Assembly: GCF_002968285.2 (NCBI RefSeq)
Contig: NZ_CP134400.1
Span: forward strand, 3,286,001 to 3,350,000
Direction of reading: 5' to 3'
Source of the DNA: Mycobacterium sp. ITM-2016-00318
GTDB taxonomy: Bacteria; Actinomycetota; Actinomycetes; Mycobacteriales; Mycobacteriaceae
DNA length: 64,000 nt
Shown one piece after another: positions 38,274-48,332 of this stretch; position 1 is the stretch's first letter, and each line of letters opens with the position of its first letter. The position numbers were made by a program, and so were the translations under genes. A model generated the notes under the pieces. It saw only the letters and a list, made by a program, of their open reading frames with translations, searched no databases and was not told the origin of the DNA.

Positions 38274-39803
38274 CTAGCAGCGCAGCCCAGCAGGGGGCTG
38301 GGCACCGTCGACCAGAAACGCCATCACGGCGGCGTCGACGCAGGTGTCACCGTTGAAGACCACCGTGTGCTGAGTGCCGTCGAACGTGATGAGGCTGGCG
38401 TCCATCTGCTTGGCCAAGTCGACGCCGGCTTGGTACGGCGTGGCGGGATCGTGGGTGGTGGATACGACGACGACCTTCCCCGGTCCGGGCGAGACGGCCT
38501 CATGTGGTGTCGCCGTCGCCTGAACGGACCACAACGCGCACACGTCGCGCGGAGCCAGACCGGTGAACGACCGGTAGCTCAGGAAAGGCGCGGCCTGTCT
38601 GCTTCGCTGGTCGGCGGCGACCCACACGGCAGGATCGGTCGGGAACCGCGAGTTGATGCAACGGATGCCGTAGAACGCGTCCTGCGAGTTCTGGTAGTGG
38701 CCCGCGGGGCTGCGGTTCAGGTAATCGTCGGCGAGCAACAGAAGGTCGCCCGGATCGGTCTTGCGCTGCAGCCCGAGCAGCCCGCTTGTGAGGAACTTCC
38801 AGTACTGCCGCGAGTAGAGCGCGTTCACGGTTCCGGTGATTGCATCCTGGTAACTCAGGCCGCGTGGGTCCGACGTTGCGGCGGGCCGGCTGACCAACGG
38901 GTCGACCAGCTGGTGATAACGGTTGACGAACTGCGTCGGGTCGGTGCCGAGCGGACACCCTGACGACTGCGCGCAATCGGCGGCGTAATCATCGAATGCC
39001 GTTTGAAACCCGGCCATTTGACGCAGGTTCTCCTCAATCGGATCCAGCGTCGGATCGATCGCCCCGTCGAGCACCATGGCCCTGACCCGGTCGGGGTACG
39101 CCTCGGCGAAGGCCGCGCCGATCTCGGTGCCGTACGAGAAACCGAGATAGTTGACCTGGTTCTCGCCAAGGGCCGCGCGCACGACATCCATGTCATGGGC
39201 GGTCGGCGCGGTGCCGACGTTGGCCAGGAACTCCGCGCCGATCCGGTCGACACACTTCTTCGCGAAATCGCGGTACAGAGCTTCGATATGGGCGACGCCC
39301 GTTTGGCTGTAGTCGGCGTTGGGCTCCCGACGGTAGGCGTCGAATTCGGCGTCGGTGCGGCAACGCAATTCGGGCGTCGAGTGTCCGACCCCCCGCGGGT
39401 CGAAGCCGACGAGGTCGAACCGGCGGCCGATATCGGTGTCGGCGAGTGCCACGCCCATGCCTGCGACAGTGTCGACGGCTGAGGCGCCGGGACCGCCGGG
39501 GTTGATCATCAGCACGCCGATCCGGTCACCGCTCGCCGGAATCCGGATGACTGCCAGTTGCGCTTGTGCGCCTTCGGGATTGGCGTAGTCGACGGGCACC
39601 GACACCGTGCCGCACTGCGCGGTCGGAATGGTGCTCGTGTCGGCGACCCACTGTTGGCAGCCACCCCAGACCGGCGCCTGCCCGTACGTTTGTGTCGCCG
39701 CCCCTTCCGGTGTTGCAGTCGCGGACGGACACGCGACTGCGGCGACAAGGAGGCATGCCAGCAGCGTCGCGCCACTCCGCCCCGCCCGCCGCATGGCGAT
39801 CAT
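38274..39803 (-). CDS. Secreted alpha/beta-hydrolase protease, Hip1 paralogue (Rv2223c-like)
   Basis: About 509 residues from ATG 39803 (MIAMRRAGRSGATLLACLL; a second ATG lies three codons later). The N-terminus is a signal peptide ending near PSATATPEG. The serine-hydrolase triad is visible: Ser in LGFSYGTEIG, Asp in TTHDPATPYQAG, and His in DGTQHTVVF. The oxyanion stretch is INPGGPGASAVD. It closely parallels the next gene on the strand. Rv2223c is annotated as an exported protease; the natural substrate is unknown. Confidence 0.85.
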   Translation of the reverse strand: MIAMRRAGRSGATLLACLLVAAVACPSATATPEGAATQTYGQAPVWGGCQQWVADTSTIPTAQCGTVSVPVDYANPEGAQAQLAVIRIPASGDRIGVLMINPGGPGASAVDTVAGMGVALADTDIGRRFDLVGFDPRGVGHSTPELRCRTDAEFDAYRREPNADYSQTGVAHIEALYRDFAKKCVDRIGAEFLANVGTAPTAHDMDVVRAALGENQVNYLGFSYGTEIGAAFAEAYPDRVRAMVLDGAIDPTLDPIEENLRQMAGFQTAFDDYAADCAQSSGCPLGTDPTQFVNRYHQLVDPLVSRPAATSDPRGLSYQDAITGTVNALYSRQYWKFLTSGLLGLQRKTDPGDLLLLADDYLNRSPAGHYQNSQDAFYGIRCINSRFPTDPAVWVAADQRSRQAAPFLSYRSFTGLAPRDVCALWSVQATATPHEAVSPGPGKVVVVSTTHDPATPYQAGVDLAKQMDASLITFDGTQHTVVFNGDTCVDAAVMAFLVDGAQPPAGLRC

Positions 39804-39893
39804 CGTCGCACGCCGGTCATCGGCGGCGCGCAGGCGCAATCGGACGGTGACCGTTGCGAGACCTTGGCGTGTTCAGAAGTCGAGAATCGTTGA

Positions 39894-41405
39894 TCAGCAA
39901 CGGGTGTCCGCCGGCGGAACCTTCAAGTCGATCAGATACGTGGCGACGATGTCGTCGACGCAGGCGTTCCCTTGGAACGCGACGGTGTGCTGGGTTCCCT
40001 CGAAGGTGACCAGTGTGCCGCCGAGTTGCTTGGCCAGGTCGACGCCCGCCTGATACGGCGTAGCGGGATCGTTGGTCGTGGAGATCACCAGCGTGGGCGG
40101 CAGCCCCTTGACCGAGATCTCGTGCGGCTGTGTCGTCGTCGGCACCTGCCAGAACGAGCAGGTGTCCCTCGGCGCGTATCCGGTGAATTCGCCATAGTTC
40201 ATGAACGGCGCGACTTCGCGGACCCGGCGATCCTTCTCGACGAGCTTGTCCTGGTCGGTGACCGCAGGCGAGTCCACGCAGTTGACGGCGACGCGTACGT
40301 CCGTCGCGTTGTCGTAGTGCCCGTCGGGATTGCGATGCATGTACAGGTCGGCGAGCCACAACAGCTGGTCACCCCGACCCGCCTTGAGCTCCTTGAGTCC
40401 GTTGGTCAGACGAGGCCAGATGCTCGGCGAGTAGAGCGGCAGGATGGTGCCGATGATCGCGTCGCTGTAGGCCAGACCTCGGGGATCCTCTGTTGCGGCG
40501 GGCTCATCCACCAGCGGATCAACCATGCTCTTGTAGACATCGGTCGCCTTGGCCGGATCGGTGCCCAGCGGGCAGTCCGGATCCGTCTGCGCGCAATCTG
40601 CGGCGTAGTCGTCGAAGGCCTTCTGAAAAGCCGCCGTCTGACGCACGTCCTCCTCGATCGGATCGGCGTTAGGATCGATCGCTCCGTCGAGCACCAGCGC
40701 CCGCACGTTCTGCGGAAACTCTTCGGCGTACGCGCCACCGATGCGGGTGCCGTAGGAAAAGCCGAGGTATGACAGCTTGTCGTCGCCGAGCGCCGCCCGG
40801 ATTTGGTCCAGATCCTTGACCACACTTGCGGTGCCGACGTTGGCCAGGAACTCCTTGGAGGACTTGTCGAAACAGCGCTGTACGAATGCCTCCGTCTCGC
40901 TGTCGATGTGCGCGATGCCCTCCGGCGAGTAGTCGACCTGGGGGTCGGCCCGCAGTCGATCGTTGTCGGCGTCGGAGTTGCACACCACCGCGGGCGTCGA
41001 ACCGGCGACTCCACGCGGATCGAAGCCGACGAGGTCGAACCGCTCGTGTACGGACATCGGCATCGTGGTGACGAGGTTGACGGCCGACTTGACGCCGGAC
41101 TCGCCGGGTCCGCCGGGATTGATCACCAGTGAGCCGATCTTGTCGCCGGTGGCCTTGAAGCGGATCATCGCCAGCTGAGCCACCTCGCCATCCGGCTTGC
41201 TGTAGTCCACCGGCACCGAGAGCTTGCCGCATTCGGCCTCAGGCGGAATCGGCGTCTGCGGGTCGGTCGATTCGCAGGGGCCCCACCGGATAGGCGAGCC
41301 GGGCGGCGGCACCGCGACGACGGCGCGACCGTCGACCAGCTTGCTGCAACCCGCCACCAGCAACACAACCAGTGACGCCGCAAGGATCGCCCGCTTCACG
41401 CTCAT
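39894..41405 (-). CDS. hip1: Hip1/CaeA-type lipoprotein serine protease
   Basis: 503 residues from ATG 41405 (MSVKRAILAASLVVLLVAGC). The lipobox LVAGC anchors the protein to the membrane. The fold and triad match M. tuberculosis Hip1 (Rv2224c/CaeA), which is cell-envelope associated and cleaves GroEL2: Ser in LGFSYGTRIGGAYAEEFP, Asp in TTNDPATPYQAG, and His in EGTQHTVAF. INPGGPGESG is the oxyanion region. It lies 90 bp upstream of its paralogue on the same strand; the pair is a duplication. Confidence 0.9.
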   Translation of the reverse strand: MSVKRAILAASLVVLLVAGCSKLVDGRAVVAVPPPGSPIRWGPCESTDPQTPIPPEAECGKLSVPVDYSKPDGEVAQLAMIRFKATGDKIGSLVINPGGPGESGVKSAVNLVTTMPMSVHERFDLVGFDPRGVAGSTPAVVCNSDADNDRLRADPQVDYSPEGIAHIDSETEAFVQRCFDKSSKEFLANVGTASVVKDLDQIRAALGDDKLSYLGFSYGTRIGGAYAEEFPQNVRALVLDGAIDPNADPIEEDVRQTAAFQKAFDDYAADCAQTDPDCPLGTDPAKATDVYKSMVDPLVDEPAATEDPRGLAYSDAIIGTILPLYSPSIWPRLTNGLKELKAGRGDQLLWLADLYMHRNPDGHYDNATDVRVAVNCVDSPAVTDQDKLVEKDRRVREVAPFMNYGEFTGYAPRDTCSFWQVPTTTQPHEISVKGLPPTLVISTTNDPATPYQAGVDLAKQLGGTLVTFEGTQHTVAFQGNACVDDIVATYLIDLKVPPADTRC

Positions 41406-41462
41406 GCGCCACATGCTGCCATGGACAGCCATCAGTACTGGCAGACCGCTTCCTCGGCGGGT

Positions 41463-42854
41463 CTAGCCTGCGCTTTCCACCAGCTCGCCGAGGGCGACCT
41501 CGAAATCGTCTGCGAGTTCCCACAGATCGGGCAGGAGTTCGGGGCAGGACACGATGCCGACGTCGAGCTTCCCGTTCAGCGACATCACGGTGATGTTGAG
41601 ACCCGACCCGTGGAAGATCGGCCCGAGCGGATACATCGCCTTGACCTCGGACCCGAGGAAGTACAGCGGCACCTGCGGTCCGGGCACATTGGAGACGACC
41701 AGGTTGTGCACCGGACGCGCGCCGCTGAGCCCCGTCCTGGCGTACAGCCGCATCGCGACGCCGAACACCGCGGGCGCGGCGAACTGCGACCAGTCCTGCA
41801 GCAACGTCGCCCCGATCGCCGAACTGTGTTGCTTGGCAACCGAATTCGCCTCTGCGATCGCCTTCAGTCGCTCACCCGGCGAATCGATGTGGGTCTCCAA
41901 ACTGGAGAACATCCCCGATACCTGATTGCGGCCGGGACGGTCGGATTTGTCGTGCACCGACACCGGAACCATGGCCACCAAGGTGGCGTCCGGCAGCTCA
42001 CCACGGTCGTCGAGGAACTTGCGCAGCGTGGTGGACACCAGCGCCATCACCACATCGTTGACCTTCACGCCGAAGTGGTTCTTCACCTTCTTGATGTCCT
42101 CGAGGTCCAGCTGCGCGTAGGCGATGTTGCGGTGGCTCGTCACGTTGGCGTTGAACGCCGTCTTCGGCGCTGCGAACGGCGCCTTCATGGCCTGCCCGCC
42201 GCGTGCCCGCCGCACGGTGTCGACGACGGAGTTGAGGGTCGTCGGCACGACGTTGACGAGCTTCAACGGGCGGGTGGCGAACTTGATCGCACCGCTGACC
42301 GCGATCTCCAGCCCGCTCGCACCGCCGACGCCGTCCACCGGACCGGGTGCCGGTGCGTCGGGTTCGGTGCTGCACAGCTGCGACATCAGGTTGGCGCCCG
42401 TCACGCCGTCGACGCCGGCGTGGTGCACCTTCGTCATCACGGCGAGCCGGCCGCCTTCATGTGCATCGGTGCCCGCGATGTTCTCGATGACCCACATCTC
42501 CCACAGCGGCCTTGAGCGGTCCAGCGGCAGCGAGGCGATGTGCCCGCAAATCTCGGCGAGCTCCTGACGGCCGCCAGGGGACGGCAGCCCGATTCGATGC
42601 AGGTGCCGGTCGACGTCGAACTCGTCGTCGTCCACCCACACCGGGTGGTCCGGATTGAATCGGCTGTCGGCGAGCTTCTCGCGGAACTGCGGCATCGCCT
42701 TGACCCGCAGTGCCAGTTCGTCGCGGATCCGGTCGAATGTGTAGCCGCCGGGCATCGTGGACGTGTCCAGCTCCAGAATGGAGCACACATGCAACGGTTG
42801 TGCTGCGGTTTCGAGGTAGAGGAAGCTGGCGTCGAGTCCGCTGAGCCGTTGCAT
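41463..42854 (-). CDS. WS/DGAT-type O-acyltransferase (wax ester / triacylglycerol synthase)
   Basis: 463 residues from ATG 42854 (MQRLSGLDASFLYLETA). The catalytic HHxxxDG is HHAGVDG at 144-150. The family segments PLWEMWVIENIAG and the C-terminal NLVVSNVPGPQVPLYFLG are present. These enzymes transfer acyl-CoA chains to diacylglycerol or long alcohols and make storage lipid. No such gene lies between Rv2224c and panB in M. tuberculosis as I recall. It is divergent from panB across 139 bp and lies upstream of hip1 on the same strand. Confidence 0.9.
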   Translation of the reverse strand: MQRLSGLDASFLYLETAAQPLHVCSILELDTSTMPGGYTFDRIRDELALRVKAMPQFREKLADSRFNPDHPVWVDDDEFDVDRHLHRIGLPSPGGRQELAEICGHIASLPLDRSRPLWEMWVIENIAGTDAHEGGRLAVMTKVHHAGVDGVTGANLMSQLCSTEPDAPAPGPVDGVGGASGLEIAVSGAIKFATRPLKLVNVVPTTLNSVVDTVRRARGGQAMKAPFAAPKTAFNANVTSHRNIAYAQLDLEDIKKVKNHFGVKVNDVVMALVSTTLRKFLDDRGELPDATLVAMVPVSVHDKSDRPGRNQVSGMFSSLETHIDSPGERLKAIAEANSVAKQHSSAIGATLLQDWSQFAAPAVFGVAMRLYARTGLSGARPVHNLVVSNVPGPQVPLYFLGSEVKAMYPLGPIFHGSGLNITVMSLNGKLDVGIVSCPELLPDLWELADDFEVALGELVESAG

Positions 42855-42993
42855 TCGTCTGATCGTAATGTGAGGAAATCCACTTAACCGCAAGTTCATC
42901 TTCTTGCCAGGTGGTGGCACACTTAAGGGGTCAGACGAACCCGGGGACCCGCAACGGGCCTCGAGGATCGACCTAACAGACAAAGGGACAACG

Positions 42994-43830
42994 ATGTCTG
43001 AGCAAACTGTCTATGGTGCTGCCGGATCCAAGCCGCGGACCAAGGTCCGCACTCATCACCTGCAAAAATGGAAGTCAGAGGGCCACAAGTGGGCCATGCT
43101 GACCGCCTACGACTACTCCACCGCCCGCGTTTTTGATGACGCGTGCATTCCGGTACTGCTGGTCGGCGACTCCGCCGCCAACGTGGTGTACGGCTACGAC
43201 ACCACCGTGCCGGTGACCATCGACGAGCTGATCCCCCTGGTCCGCGGTGTCGTGCGGGGTGCGCCGCATGCGCTGGTGGTCGCCGACCTGCCGTTCGGCA
43301 GCTACGAGGCCGGTCCGCAGCAGGCGCTTCAGACCGCGACCCGCTTCCTCAAGGAGGCCGGTGCGCACGCGGTCAAGCTGGAGGGCGGCGAGCGGGTGGC
43401 CGAACAGGTCGCGACGCTGACGCAGGCCGGTATCCCGGTGATCGCCCACATCGGCTTCACACCGCAGAGCGTCAACGGTCTCGGCGGCTTCCGGGTGCAG
43501 GGTCGGGGCGACGCCGCCGAGCAGACCGTCCACGACGCCATCGCCGTCCAGGAGGCGGGCGCCGTCGCCGTCGTGCTGGAGATGGTGCCCGCGGAACTGG
43601 CCACCCAGATCACCGGCAAGCTGACGATCCCGACCATCGGCATCGGCGCCGGGCCCAACTGCGATGCGCAGGTACTTGTCTGGCAGGACATGGCGGGCAT
43701 GACGAGCGGCAAGACCGCCAAGTTCGTCAAGCGGTTCGGCGATGTAGGAACCGAATTGCGCGACGCCGCAATTCAATACGCCGACGAGGTGGCCAGCGGC
43801 TCCTTCCCCACCGAGGAGCACAGCTTCTAG
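42994..43830 (+). CDS. panB: 3-methyl-2-oxobutanoate hydroxymethyltransferase
   Basis: 278 residues. PanB makes ketopantoate from 2-oxoisovalerate and methylene-tetrahydrofolate, the first committed step of pantothenate synthesis. Motifs are [43 protein letters not shown] and [15 protein letters not shown]. The ATG at 42994 is preceded by AAAGGGA. The start of the longer open frame is not supported. Confidence 0.95.
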   Translation: MSEQTVYGAAGSKPRTKVRTHHLQKWKSEGHKWAMLTAYDYSTARVFDDACIPVLLVGDSAANVVYGYDTTVPVTIDELIPLVRGVVRGAPHALVVADLPFGSYEAGPQQALQTATRFLKEAGAHAVKLEGGERVAEQVATLTQAGIPVIAHIGFTPQSVNGLGGFRVQGRGDAAEQTVHDAIAVQEAGAVAVVLEMVPAELATQITGKLTIPTIGIGAGPNCDAQVLVWQDMAGMTSGKTAKFVKRFGDVGTELRDAAIQYADEVASGSFPTEEHSF

Positions 43831-43848
43831 GCCCTCAGCCTCTGGCCC

Positions 43849-44628
43849 TCAGGCGAACTCGGGTTTGCGCTTGGCCATGAACGCGTCGACCCCTTCGCGA
43901 CCGTCCGCGGATTCGGCGCGTCCGGCGATGGCGCGGCTCTCGAACTCCATCTGCTCTTCGAGGCCGCTGGAGAACGTCGACAACATCAACGCCTTGACGG
44001 CTCCGTTGGATCCGCCTGCGGTGGCGGCCATTTGATCGGCGAGCTGATCGGCCCGCGCGGCGAGTTCGTCGTCGGGCACCACCTCGGTGACCAGTCCCCA
44101 CTGTGACGCCTCCTCGGCGGACAGTGTCCTGTTGGTCAGCATCAGTTCCTTGGTCCTGGCGATCCCGATGAGCCGGGGCAGGAAGTACGACGAGCTGCCG
44201 TCGGGGCTCAGCCCGACCTTGGTGTAGGCCATCGTGAACGACGCCGACTCGGCCGCCAGCACGAGGTCGCCGGTGACGGCGATGGAGAAACCCGCGCCCG
44301 CGGCTGTGCCGTTGACGGCGGTGATCAGCACCGCGTCCATCCGGGTGAAGGTCGAGATCGCACGGTGCAGGCTGTCGGCGACGCCCTTGATGTGCCGACC
44401 TCGAGTCGACGCCGTCGCGAACGACTTGAGATCGCCTCCCGCACAGAAGAACCGGCCAGACCCAGTCAGCACCACGACCTTCGTCGCCGGGCTGTCGCAG
44501 AGAGCGGCCGCGTCAGCGAGTTCGCGAGTCATCGTGTCGTTCATTCCGTTTGCGGCGTCGGGACGATTCAGGGTGATCCGCGCGATCGGGCCGGACTGCT
44601 CGAGCGTGATGGTCTGGTATTCGGTCAC
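43849..44628 (-). CDS. Enoyl-CoA hydratase/isomerase family protein
   Basis: 259 residues of the crotonase superfamily. The oxyanion-hole segments are RFFCAGGDLKSF and NGTAAGAGFSIAVTGDLVLA. The glutamate corresponding to rat hydratase Glu164 is present in ARTKELML. The Glu144 position is not acidic; SPDG follows, as in delta3,delta2-isomerase or PaaG-like members. Isomerase-type chemistry is therefore more likely than hydration. The neighbours (panB, CYTH-CHAD) give no pathway clue. Confidence 0.87.
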   Translation of the reverse strand: MTEYQTITLEQSGPIARITLNRPDAANGMNDTMTRELADAAALCDSPATKVVVLTGSGRFFCAGGDLKSFATASTRGRHIKGVADSLHRAISTFTRMDAVLITAVNGTAAGAGFSIAVTGDLVLAAESASFTMAYTKVGLSPDGSSSYFLPRLIGIARTKELMLTNRTLSAEEASQWGLVTEVVPDDELAARADQLADQMAATAGGSNGAVKALMLSTFSSGLEEQMEFESRAIAGRAESADGREGVDAFMAKRKPEFA

Positions 44629-44698
44629 CCCTGGACTCTAGCGGGGTCGTTCACCTGGATATGGCACGCTGATCACTCCAAGGGCACGGACTACGAAG

Positions 44699-46195
44699 GT
44701 GAAGATGGCTGCCAGCAGGCCGAAGACGTCGCGGCACACCGAGGTCGAGCGCAAGTTCGACGTCGTCGAGTCGACCGTGTCACCGTCATTTGAGGGGCTT
44801 TCAGCGGTGGCACGCGTCGAGCGGTCACCGTCGCAGCATCTGGAGGCCGTCTACTTCGACACCCCCGACCACGATCTGGCCGCCCGCCACATCACGCTGC
44901 GCAGGCGTACCGGCGGAACCGACGCCGGTTGGCACCTCAAACTGCCCGCCGGACCGGACACCCGAACCGAGGTCCGGGCCCCGCTGGATGACAGCGTCGA
45001 CGATGTCGTGCCGGACAGCCTCAAGGACGTTGTGCTGGCCATCGTCCGCGACCGCCCGCTGGGACCGGTGGCGCGGATCTCCACCGAGCGCACAGTCGAC
45101 GTCCTCTATGACGCCGCGGGCTCGCCGCTAGCCGAGTTCAGCGACGACAGTGTGAACGCGTCAGCCGGTGAGGACGAGAACCAGCAGTGGCGCGAGTGGG
45201 AGTTGGAACTGGCCGAGGGCGGGTCGGCGTCCGGCGACCTGCTCGACAGGCTGGCCAATCGCCTGATGGACGCGGGCGCGACACCGGCAGGGCACGGATC
45301 AAAGCTGGCCCGGGTGCTCGCGCGCGAGTCGGCCGACGAGAAGACGTCGAAGCGGGCCACCGATCCCATCCACGAGGCGGTCGCCGAACAGGTCCACCAA
45401 CTCGTCGAGTGGGACCGCGCGGTACGGGCGGACGTCTACGACTCCGTGCACCAGATGCGGGTGACGACGCGGAAGATCCGCAGCCTGTTGCAGTCCGCCG
45501 AAGGCGCCTTCGGGATCTCCGACGACGCGTGGGTTCTCGACGAACTGCGTCAGCTCGCAGCCGTGCTCGGCGTCGCACGCGACGCCGAGGTATTGGCGGA
45601 GCGTTACGAGAAGGCACTCGTTGAGCTACCCGACGAGCTGGTCCGCGGCCCCATCCGCAAGCGGCTGGTGGACGGCGCCAAACGGCGATACCGGTCGGGT
45701 CTGCGGCGGTCGCTGATCGCAATGCGGTCGGATCGCTATTTCCGTCTGCTCGACGCACTCGACGGTCTGGTCGCCGCGGAGCCGCCGACCGCCGCCGCGG
45801 GCGACGAATCGGTGACGGTCACGATCGACTCCGCTTACAAGCGCGTGCGCAAAGCCGCGAAGCGCGCCTCCGCTGCCGCCCATGACGACCGTGACGAGGC
45901 TCTGCATCGAATCCGCAAGGGCGCCAAACGGATTCGCTACACCGCGGCGGCGACGGGCGCCGACAAGGTGTCCTATCGCGCCAAGAACATTCAGAGCCTG
46001 CTCGGTGACCATCAGGACAGCGTCGTCAGCCGCACGCATCTGAGCCAGCAGGCCGAAGCCGCTCATGCGGCCGGTGAGGACACATTCACCTACGGCCTGC
46101 TGTACGCGCGCGAGGACGACTTGGCGATCGATGCGCGCCGACAGCTCGACGGTGCACTGAAGAAGCTCGACAAGTCGGTGCGCAAAGCCCGTTAA
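44699..46195 (+). CDS. CYTH-CHAD domain protein (Rv2226-like)
   Basis: 498 residues. The N-terminal CYTH domain begins with the ExExK motif (E15-V-E17-R-K19) and is a triphosphate tunnel metal-enzyme fold. The C-terminal CHAD domain (about 225-498) is helical and His-rich: VHQMRVTTRKIRSLLQ, ALHRIRKGAKRIRYTAAA and LGDHQDSVVS. CHAD domains bind polyphosphate, so a polyphosphate-linked phosphatase role is likely. The start is GTG 44699; ATG 44705 is equally possible. Confidence 0.88.
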   Translation: MKMAASRPKTSRHTEVERKFDVVESTVSPSFEGLSAVARVERSPSQHLEAVYFDTPDHDLAARHITLRRRTGGTDAGWHLKLPAGPDTRTEVRAPLDDSVDDVVPDSLKDVVLAIVRDRPLGPVARISTERTVDVLYDAAGSPLAEFSDDSVNASAGEDENQQWREWELELAEGGSASGDLLDRLANRLMDAGATPAGHGSKLARVLARESADEKTSKRATDPIHEAVAEQVHQLVEWDRAVRADVYDSVHQMRVTTRKIRSLLQSAEGAFGISDDAWVLDELRQLAAVLGVARDAEVLAERYEKALVELPDELVRGPIRKRLVDGAKRRYRSGLRRSLIAMRSDRYFRLLDALDGLVAAEPPTAAAGDESVTVTIDSAYKRVRKAAKRASAAAHDDRDEALHRIRKGAKRIRYTAAATGADKVSYRAKNIQSLLGDHQDSVVSRTHLSQQAEAAHAAGEDTFTYGLLYAREDDLAIDARRQLDGALKKLDKSVRKAR

Positions 46196-46200
46196 GGGGG

Positions 46201-46600
<400 letters not shown>

Positions 46601-46607
46601 CACGTAC

Positions 46608-46613
46608 ATAATA
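46608..46613 (-). promoter_or_regulatory. Likely rnpB -10 element
   Basis: TATTAT on the minus strand ends 7 nt upstream of the RNase P RNA 5' end, matching the TANNNT consensus and spacing. The 20 bp here also serve as the start region of the divergent AraC gene. Confidence 0.5.
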
Positions 46614-46620
46614 TTCTCCT

Positions 46621-47073
46621 ATGACGCAGGTTCCTCCGGCCCGTTATCTGCAGCGGGCCAAGGATCTGGTCGATTCGCGCTATGCCGAACCGATCACCGT
46701 GGAGGATCTGGCGGCCGCGGCGGGCCTGTCGCGGGCCCATTTCAGCCGGATGTTCACCCGCACGTTCGGGGAGTCGCCGCGGGCCTACCTGCAGACCAGG
46801 CGGTTGGAGCGGGCCGCAGCACTGCTTCGCTACACCGACCGCTCGGTGGCCGATATCTGTGTGATGGTCGGCCTGCAGAGCATCGGATCCTTCACGACCA
46901 GCTTCGCGCGTGTCTACGGCCAGTCGCCTGCGGCATATCGGGACGCCATGCCGCCCGCGGTGACACATGCGCGGATCCCGAGCTGTGTGCTCGCCCGCGA
47001 CACCCGACCCCGTGCCGACAGCCGGGTCAAGACAGCACACGGGGAGAAGACGCGGCTCGCCGACGGACCGTAG
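46621..47073 (+). CDS. AraC-family transcriptional regulator (DNA-binding domain only)
   Basis: 150 residues. The twin helix-turn-helix is obvious: VEDLAAAAGLSRAHFSRMFTRTFGESP and RSVADICVMVGLQSIGSFTTSFARVYGQSPAAYR (each shown in part). There is no N-terminal ligand domain; the basic C-terminal tail of about 35 residues is unusual. It lies 11 bp upstream of a VOC protein gene and probably forms an operon with it, so it may control or sense the VOC enzyme's substrate. Confidence 0.88.
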   Translation: MTQVPPARYLQRAKDLVDSRYAEPITVEDLAAAAGLSRAHFSRMFTRTFGESPRAYLQTRRLERAAALLRYTDRSVADICVMVGLQSIGSFTTSFARVYGQSPAAYRDAMPPAVTHARIPSCVLARDTRPRADSRVKTAHGEKTRLADGP

Positions 47074-47084
47074 CGTCTTCAACC

Positions 47085-47507
47085 ATGATGACAATCGGCA
47101 GCGCCCACCTGTGGGTCCACGATCAAGAAGAGGCACTGAAGTTCTGGACCGACAAGGTCGGCATGGAGGTGCGTGAAGATGTGTCGTTCCCGGAAGAGAT
47201 GGGCCCGTTCCGGTGGCTCACGGTCGGGCCGCCCGGACAGGACGACATCAGCCTCGTGTTGATGGCTGTGCCGGGCCAGCCCGTCATGGACGAGGCCACC
47301 CGAAAGCAGGTTCTCGACCTGACCGCGAAGGGCTTTGCGGGAACGGTGTTCCTCATCACCGACGACATCGAGAAGGCGTACAAGGAGATGACGGAGCGCG
47401 GCGTCGAGTTCAACGAGCCGCCGAACCAGATGCCGTACGGCATCGACTCCGGTTTCCGCGACCCGTCGGGCAACAGCGTGCGACTGACCCAACTGGCGGA
47501 CGGCTGA
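47085..47507 (+). CDS. VOC-family (glyoxalase/bleomycin-resistance fold) protein
   Basis: 140 residues from ATG 47085 (MMTIGSAHLWVHDQEEALKF). Two beta-alpha-beta-beta-beta halves are apparent; the metal-ligand positions would be the His of SAHLWV and the C-terminal region GFRDPSGNSVRLTQL, where the usual Glu is not obvious. Reaction unknown. Directly follows the AraC gene. Confidence 0.83.
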   Translation: MMTIGSAHLWVHDQEEALKFWTDKVGMEVREDVSFPEEMGPFRWLTVGPPGQDDISLVLMAVPGQPVMDEATRKQVLDLTAKGFAGTVFLITDDIEKAYKEMTERGVEFNEPPNQMPYGIDSGFRDPSGNSVRLTQLADG

Positions 47508-47522
47508 CCCGATACTGAGGGG

Positions 47523-48020
47523 GTGCGAACCTCCGCCGCCGCGTTGGGCTCTGCGGCATTCTTCGTCGTCGCGCCGGGAACTTTTGTCGGGCTGGGCCCG
47601 TGGCTGATCACCCATTGGGCGATACCCGGGTCCAGCCCGCCGCTTCGGGTGGTCCTCGGCGTCGCGTTCATCGTGCTCGGCCTCATCCCGCCGGTGCACG
47701 CCTTCGTTCAGTTCGCGAAGGCAGGCGGAACACCGATGCCACTGGCGCCGACCGAGCATCTGGTGGTCACGGGTTTCAACCGTTTCGTCCGCAACCCGAT
47801 GTACGTCGGCCTGCTCACCGCAATCCTCGGTCAGGCACTGCTTTTCGACAGCTTGTGGCTTCTCGTCTACGCGGTGATCGGATGGATCGCCACCGCATCG
47901 TTCGTCAGGTGGTACGAAGAACCCACTCTGGTGAGGACTTACGGCGAACAGTACGAGGAGTACCGCCGCAACGTACCTGCGTGGACGCCGCGGCTCACCC
48001 CCTGGAAGCCGTCGTCTTAG
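47523..48020 (+). CDS. Isoprenylcysteine methyltransferase-like membrane protein
   Basis: 165 residues with four or so hydrophobic helices. The C-terminal signature of the ICMT/PEMT-like family is present: GFNRFVRNPMYVGLLTAILG, then EEPTLVRTYGEQYEEYRRNVPAWTPRL. Bacterial members methylate small molecules or lipids with SAM; substrate unknown. The start is GTG 47523, 15 bp after the VOC gene, so probably the third gene of that operon. Confidence 0.85.
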   Translation: MRTSAAALGSAAFFVVAPGTFVGLGPWLITHWAIPGSSPPLRVVLGVAFIVLGLIPPVHAFVQFAKAGGTPMPLAPTEHLVVTGFNRFVRNPMYVGLLTAILGQALLFDSLWLLVYAVIGWIATASFVRWYEEPTLVRTYGEQYEEYRRNVPAWTPRLTPWKPSS

Positions 48021-48225
48021 AAGGCGGAATGTCGTGTGGGTTGAGTTCGCGTTCGGCTTGGATTGCTGCGGCGAGGTCGGCGGTGGGGGGGCGTTTTCGG
48101 CGCGGCATCATCAGCCCGCGATGCCCGGTGTGGGGTGGTGGTTGGGCGGTTGTTGGTCGGCCTAGCCGCCGACGCCGGTCCAAAACGTTTTCATCAGGCG
48201 GTGGCATCGCATGCGCGAAGAACAT
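47995..48225 (-). pseudogene. Remnant of an HNH-endonuclease-type C-terminus
   Basis: The minus-strand frame reads ...GHRGLMMPRRKRPPTADLAA then AIQAERELN..., which resembles the Arg-rich tail of mycobacterial DUF222/HNH (13E12-type) repeat proteins. No catalytic HNH part is left and the 5' end is missing. It overlaps the end of the preceding gene by 26 bp. Assignment is from pattern memory only. Confidence 0.4.
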
Positions 48226-48332
48226 TTCAGGGGAACGCGCTTACCTGCATAAATGATTGCCGAACAAGTTTACGTTAGCGTCAATTGGGGCATTGCATAG
48301 CGAACCGTTTTTTGTCGTGGATGGAGTAACAA

